Below are positions 59,938-64,000 of a stretch of DNA of 64,000 bases, piece by piece; the first letter of the stretch is position 1, and each line of letters starts with the position of its first letter. The DNA lies in assembly GCA_018376135.1 (NCBI GenBank), contig JAHABX010000014.1:1-64000 (forward strand), given 5' to 3'. A program made the position numbers and the translations under genes. The notes under the pieces were generated by a model that was given only the letters and a program-made list of their open reading frames with translations, made no database searches and was not told the DNA's origin. The DNA comes from Clostridiales bacterium. Its GTDB lineage: Bacteria; Bacillota; Clostridia; Lachnospirales; Lachnospiraceae.

Positions 59938-60808
59938 AAAACGTACATTTGCATTTTATCAGGTCTACGAAAATGATGCCCTGAAAGCCTATCTGGAGGA
60001 TATGGCGTTAAAGGGCTGGAAGCTTGTCAAGATTGGAAGCCTGCTGCTCACCTTTGAGTCCTGCGAGCCCCATCCCATTCGATACTGTGTGGAGGTGATG
60101 GAGAAGGCAAGCGCCTATGCCTCCAATCAGACGCTGCCCCTTAAACGCTACCGGGAATTCTGTCAGGATGCGGGCTGGAGCTATCTGGGAACCAACGGAT
60201 TCCTGCATGTTTTCTATACGGAAGATATGAACGCTGTTCCTGTGGAGACCGACCATGAAGAACGCTACGAGCGCATCTGCCGCGCCTGCAACGGAACGGT
60301 CTGGCAGACGGTCATCCTCTTTATGCTTCTCTCTGCCATGAATCTGTACAGTGCCTGGCAAAAGGGAAGTCTGTTAAACTCCCAGGGGGTATCGATCCTG
60401 CTTCTGATGACAGCAGCTCTCTGGTATGCAGGCGGCTTTCTCCGCTGGAGACACCGGGCAAAAAGGACGCTCCGGGAGAACCACACGCTTCCTGTCCTCA
60501 ATTACCGGACAATCCGCAGAGTCAATTACCTCTTTACCGGAGGAATCCTTCTGTTCTGCATCGCTATTTGGGGTTCTGCAATGATCGGTTCCAGCTCCAA
60601 TGCTTTGTATGTCATGCTGATCTACCTGGCAGTCTTTGCTTTGCTTATGCTTTTCTTCTCCGTCCTCATCCACTGGCTGCGGGAGAAAAAGACCTTCAGC
60701 AGACGGACAAATATCCTGATCTACTGGGGAATCGGTCTGTTTTTGATCCTTTTGATCACCCTGGGAGGCGGATATCTGCTCCTGCGCAGCATGCAGCTTC
60801 GTTATTAA
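59930..60808 (+). CDS. DUF2812-family membrane protein
   Basis: A 292-residue protein. The N-terminal soluble domain (1-115) begins FYQVYENDALKAYLEDMALK and has AYLEDMALKGWKLVK, the DUF2812 signature. Four membrane segments follow (about 120-137, 147-165, 204-228 and 235-252) plus one near the C-terminus. The start at the ATG inside the padR stop region has GGGAGG nine bases upstream. Function is unknown; co-transcription with padR suggests a stress- or drug-responsive membrane role. Confidence 0.85.
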   Translation: MSKKRTFAFYQVYENDALKAYLEDMALKGWKLVKIGSLLLTFESCEPHPIRYCVEVMEKASAYASNQTLPLKRYREFCQDAGWSYLGTNGFLHVFYTEDMNAVPVETDHEERYERICRACNGTVWQTVILFMLLSAMNLYSAWQKGSLLNSQGVSILLLMTAALWYAGGFLRWRHRAKRTLRENHTLPVLNYRTIRRVNYLFTGGILLFCIAIWGSAMIGSSSNALYVMLIYLAVFALLMLFFSVLIHWLREKKTFSRRTNILIYWGIGLFLILLITLGGGYLLLRSMQLRY

Positions 60809-60873
60809 GCAAAGACTCCTATTTTCCTCTGGATTTTACCGGGGAAATCTGCTAGAATGAAGAGGGTGATGTT

Positions 60874-61839
60874 ATGAATACAAGAGATAAAAGAAAATCA
60901 AACTCTTCTAAGAAAACTTCCGGTCAAAAGCCGGTACAGCATACAAATACAAAGGGGACACAAGTACGTACGGCAAAGCCCTCTGCGGACCGTGCAGACC
61001 GGCGCCGGCAGACTGCAAAGCGCCGCCGGATGCAGGAGGAACGGAAGAAGCGTCAGCTTCTCTACCTGCTTCAGGGCGTCTTCCTGGGACTGTGCATTGC
61101 ACTGCTGCTTTTCAGTATATGGAAGCTTGCCTCCATATTCCTTGGTTACCGCTCGGGTGACAAGGAATATGAGGAATTGAGAGAGCAGTATGTACTGGAG
61201 GAACCGATCTCTCCTGAGGAAGTGGAGATCACGCCTCCCTCTGAAGAAGGGGATACCGAAGAAGAACCGGCGGCTCTGGTCCCCATGACCAGGATCGACC
61301 TTGCTTCCCTGCAGAGTCTTAACTCAGAAGCAGTGGGATGGATCGAGATTCCGGGCACGGTACTGAGCTATCCGATGGTACATACGACAGATAACTCCTA
61401 TTATCTGAACCATACGTTCCGCAAGGAGAATAACAAGTCGGGCAGCATCTTCATCGAGACCTCCAACAAGGAGGATTTCAGCGACCTGCACACCATCATC
61501 TATGGTCACAACATGAAGGACGGCTCCATGTTTGCCGGGCTGAAGAACTACACCTCCGAGGAATATTACAAGTCCAATCCTTACATCTATGTGGATCTGG
61601 CGGACGGTGCTCACTGCTATGAGATCTTCTCCTGCCACGAGGCGGATGTGACGGATATTTCCTACACCATCGGTTATGCGGCAGATGAGATATACGCATC
61701 CTTCCTGGATACGCTCAAGGTTTCCTCTCTGTACGACACCGGAGTTGAGGCAGGCATCGAGGATTCGGTCATTACACTGTCCACCTGTACCAGCAGCGGC
61801 AAAAACCGTTTTGTAGTTCACGCAAAGAAACTGTACTGA
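60874..61839 (+). CDS. srtB: Class B sortase
   Basis: A 321-residue membrane-anchored transpeptidase. A basic cytoplasmic N-terminus of about 70 residues precedes TM1 (about 69-90), then an acidic linker (about 100-135) and the sortase domain. Catalytic residues are in IIYGHNMKDGSMF (His), TLSTCTSSG (Cys) and KNRFVVHAKK (Arg). The three-glycine-free GHNM and TLSTC patterns match SrtB. No substrate gene is adjacent, so it may serve proteins encoded elsewhere. GAGGGTGATG precedes the ATG. Confidence 0.93.
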   Translation: MNTRDKRKSNSSKKTSGQKPVQHTNTKGTQVRTAKPSADRADRRRQTAKRRRMQEERKKRQLLYLLQGVFLGLCIALLLFSIWKLASIFLGYRSGDKEYEELREQYVLEEPISPEEVEITPPSEEGDTEEEPAALVPMTRIDLASLQSLNSEAVGWIEIPGTVLSYPMVHTTDNSYYLNHTFRKENNKSGSIFIETSNKEDFSDLHTIIYGHNMKDGSMFAGLKNYTSEEYYKSNPYIYVDLADGAHCYEIFSCHEADVTDISYTIGYAADEIYASFLDTLKVSSLYDTGVEAGIEDSVITLSTCTSSGKNRFVVHAKKLY

Positions 61840-61846
61840 TATTTAC

Positions 61847-61871
61847 GGGTATCGCTCCTGAAGCGATGCCC
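61847..61871 (+). terminator. Hairpin after srtB
   Basis: GGGTATCGCTcctgAAGCGATGCCC pairs over about 10 bases; the T run (GTTCTTTAC) is weak. It lies 7 bases after srtB. Confidence 0.5.
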
Positions 61872-61895
61872 GTTCTTTACGATTGGAGTCCCCTT

Positions 61896-62846
61896 ATGGA
61901 AAACTTTATATTCAGCCTGAATGCCACCCTGCCCGTCTTCTTCGTCATGTTTCTGGGCTGGGTGCTTCTTCGTACCCGTCTTCTCAATGAAAATTTTATT
62001 CAGACCGCAGATAAATACGTGTTCAAGATCGCACTTCCTGTCCTTTTATTTCAGGATATTGCCACTGCAGATATTACAGAAGTATTCGATCTGACCTTCA
62101 TCCTGTTCTGTATGTGCTCTACTATTTTGATGTTCCTTGGCGTCTGGCTCTTCAGCTGGCTGTTCATCCGGGACAGATCCATGGTGGGCGCCTTCGCTCA
62201 GGGCTCCGCCAGAGGAAGTGCCGCGATCCTGGGCATTGCCTTTGTGCAGAACATCTACGGTGATTCGGGCATGGCTCCGCTCATGATCGTATCTGCCGTA
62301 CCCTTTTACAACATCATTTCTGTCATTATCCTGACCTTCCATGCTAGAGGACAGGAAAATATGGATAAGCGGACACAGATTCGGAAGGCATGCATCAACG
62401 TGGCAAAAAACCCCATTATCTGGGGTATCCTTTCAGGTCTTCCCTTTGCCGTCTTCCACTGGACGATCCCGGCTGCTCCCGCAAAAGCCATCTCCTACGT
62501 GGCTTCCACGGCTACACCCCTTGCCCTTCTGACGATCGGCGCCGGGTTTGACTGGAGCAAGGCTATGGCGAAATGGAAGCCCGCTCTTGCGGCAAGCCTG
62601 ATCAAGCTGGTGGTGCTCCCGGCGCTCTTCTTCCCCGCCGCCCTGTATTTTGGCTTCCGCCAAAGCGAACTGGTGGCGATCCTGGTCATGCTGGGCTCCC
62701 CTACCACGGTGACCTGTTATATCATGGCAAAAAACATGGGAAATGACGAGGTGCTCAGTTCCGGCATCATTGTGCTGGCAACCCTTCTGTCCTCGGTCAC
62801 GCTGACCGGCTGGATCTACCTCTTACGGGTCTTTTCACTGATCTGA
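61896..62846 (+). CDS. AEC-family (auxin efflux carrier-like) permease
   Basis: A 316-residue membrane protein with about ten segments. Typical features are PVFFVMFLGWVLLRTRLLNE at the N-terminus, FKIALPVLLFQDIA, GSARGSAAILGIAFVQN and VKLVVLPALFF-type stretches near the C-terminal half. AEC proteins in bacteria often move malate or other anions; the substrate here is not evident. I use the ATG before ENFIFSL, with TTGGAG eight bases upstream; the frame is open ten codons further across the hairpin. Confidence 0.88.
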   Translation: MENFIFSLNATLPVFFVMFLGWVLLRTRLLNENFIQTADKYVFKIALPVLLFQDIATADITEVFDLTFILFCMCSTILMFLGVWLFSWLFIRDRSMVGAFAQGSARGSAAILGIAFVQNIYGDSGMAPLMIVSAVPFYNIISVIILTFHARGQENMDKRTQIRKACINVAKNPIIWGILSGLPFAVFHWTIPAAPAKAISYVASTATPLALLTIGAGFDWSKAMAKWKPALAASLIKLVVLPALFFPAALYFGFRQSELVAILVMLGSPTTVTCYIMAKNMGNDEVLSSGIIVLATLLSSVTLTGWIYLLRVFSLI

Positions 62847-62976
62847 CACCCGGACAATTTGCAGACCCAAGCCTTTCCATTTAAAATATCATATGATAGA
62901 ATATAAGATAATACCAGGGTCAAAAGGTTAAAACCCTTGCGCCCCGCCCAAACATCATGAAAGAGGTATGGAGTAT

Positions 62977-64000
62977 ATGAAAACATACGAATCCTTAAGA
63001 GAGACCTTTCCGGTCTTCTATTATAAGAATTATACCGCTGTGGATACAGATACCGAGCTTCAGGTGACCTACCACTTTGAAGTTCCCGGATTATCAGACT
63101 TTGATCCGGTCTGGCGCTTTCCGAAAAAAGACGCAGCACCCCTTTGTGTGGAAGAGAACCGCACCCTGCAGGAGATGCTCTTCGGGCTTGGTATGGTAGA
63201 GCTCGTCAGCTACTGGAAGATCGCCTGCCCGCCGAAGGTCATCGTATCCGCCGGAGCGCTCTGCGAAGAACAGATCCGCTGGTGGAAGGATCTGTATTTT
63301 CTGGGTCTCGGTGAATTCTTCTATACCAACGGCATTCCGGCAGATCCGGACAGCTTTATGGAGCTTTCCTCCCATGCCGGAGCTCCTTCAGGCGCTGATA
63401 TGCCCTGCCTGGCGCAGGAGGGCTGCCTGATCCCCATCGGCGGAGGAAAGGACTCTGCCTGTACCATCGAGATGCTTAAGAAAAGCGGTCATACACTGAA
63501 GACCTATATCATCAATCCAAGAGGGGCAACACTTAAGACCGTCAGGGCTGCCGGACTTTCCATGGATGACAGCCTCCACGCCAGGCGCACCCTTGACCCG
63601 CGCATGCTCGCCCTGAACAGGGAAGGATACCTGAACGGTCACACTCCGTTCTCCGCACTGGTGGCGTTTTCCTCCCTGATCACCGCCTACCTGCACGGAT
63701 TAAAATACATCGCTCTCTCCAATGAATCCAGCGCCAACGAAAGCACGGTTGCCGGAAGTCTGGTAAATCACCAGTATTCCAAAAGCTTCAAATTCGAGCA
63801 GGATTTCCATGATTATGAGAAAGCATATATCAGAAGCGGCATCCATTACTTCAGCATGCTGCGCCCCTTATCCGAATTCCAGATCGCCGCATATTTTGCA
63901 AAGCAGACCGCCTATCATGACATCTTCCGGAGCTGCAACGCAGGCAGCAAGCAGGATATCTGGTGCGGGCACTGCCCCAAGTGCCTGTTCGTATTCCTGA
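62977..64000 (+). CDS. murL: MurL-like UDP-MurNAc-L-Ala-L-Glu epimerase, 3' end cut by the window
   Basis: The frame is open from ATG 62977 to the last base (341 codons) and the gene continues past the window. The protein contains the PP-loop-like LIPIGGGKDSACTIEML (about 151-167), the YIALSNESSANESTV segment and a Cys-rich WCGHCPKCLFVF near the end, which match MurL-type epimerases as I know them. MurL converts the L-Glu of UDP-MurNAc-L-Ala-L-Glu to D-Glu, an alternative route to peptidoglycan D-glutamate. AGAGG lies ten bases before the ATG; an in-frame ATG three codons earlier is possible. Usual partners such as a MurD2-type ligase would lie further right. Confidence 0.75.
   Translation, partial: MKTYESLRETFPVFYYKNYTAVDTDTELQVTYHFEVPGLSDFDPVWRFPKKDAAPLCVEENRTLQEMLFGLGMVELVSYWKIACPPKVIVSAGALCEEQIRWWKDLYFLGLGEFFYTNGIPADPDSFMELSSHAGAPSGADMPCLAQEGCLIPIGGGKDSACTIEMLKKSGHTLKTYIINPRGATLKTVRAAGLSMDDSLHARRTLDPRMLALNREGYLNGHTPFSALVAFSSLITAYLHGLKYIALSNESSANESTVAGSLVNHQYSKSFKFEQDFHDYEKAYIRSGIHYFSMLRPLSEFQIAAYFAKQTAYHDIFRSCNAGSKQDIWCGHCPKCLFVFL

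Overview
The window reads as a chromosomal segment of an anaerobic, Gram-positive gut-type member of the Clostridia, most probably Lachnospiraceae (Blautia/Ruminococcus/Dorea-like). Supporting signs are the NADH-linked trimeric [FeFe]-hydrogenase, a second group B-type [FeFe]-hydrogenase, a minimal SufCB Fe-S system, class B sortase, RNase R/SmpB/tmRNA, strong AGGAGG ribosome sites, and B12 and TPP riboswitches. The species cannot be fixed from the sequence alone.

Layout. 1-430: tandem promoters and leader of an rRNA operon that leaves the window to the left. 432-7881 (minus): a response regulator, hydC-hydB-hydA, a histidine kinase and an acyl-CoA thioesterase, so the two halves of a two-component system bracket the hydrogenase genes. 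8154-8621: tmRNA with its own promoter and terminator. 8653-16072 (minus): an AT-rich sugar-PTS operon that matches the E. coli sgc set (M42 hydrolase, SgcQ, epimerase, EIIB, EIIC, EIIA, DeoR) plus an SDR and a HAD phosphatase; its EIIA is fused to a GNAT acetyltransferase. It lies between smpB and ssrA, which are normally close neighbours. 16188-19250: secG-rnr-smpB. 19258-21588: polar amino-acid ABC importer. 21688-29533: polyferredoxin, phosphodiesterase, MoxR/VWA pair, AGCS symporter, a thioredoxin-reductase-like flavoprotein lacking the NADPH motif, and the group B-type hydrogenase.

29617-35570 is a B12-riboswitch-controlled uptake operon: a BtuF-like protein that appears to have lost an internal segment, the first 76 codons of a BtuC-like permease joined in frame to a lipoprotein, a NEAT-like anchored protein, a second binding protein, a full permease and an ATPase with an extra C-terminal domain. 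35902-37622: sufC-sufB. 37745-44184: TetR, MMPL/RND exporter and a 1148-residue GLUG/coiled-coil surface protein. 44308-49430: DUF3786, then a LysR-regulated tartrate operon ending at an IS1182-type transposase remnant. 49459-51736: Zn/Cd-type P1B ATPase under an SmtB-like operator. 51762-56226: TPP riboswitch and thiW-thiM-thiE-thiD-thiC. 56308-59359: MBL protein, YbaK-type editing protein and a Septu-like defence pair whose HNH gene is broken. 59530-64000 (plus): PadR/DUF2812 pair with a duplicated palindromic operator, sortase B, AEC permease and a partial MurL-like epimerase.

The main points for follow-up are the GNAT-EIIA fusion operon splitting smpB from ssrA, the B12-controlled operon with NEAT-like proteins and two deletion scars, a 64-bp repeat that sits just behind the riboswitch terminator in both riboswitch leaders, the broken Septu locus, and the split two-component system around the hydrogenase.
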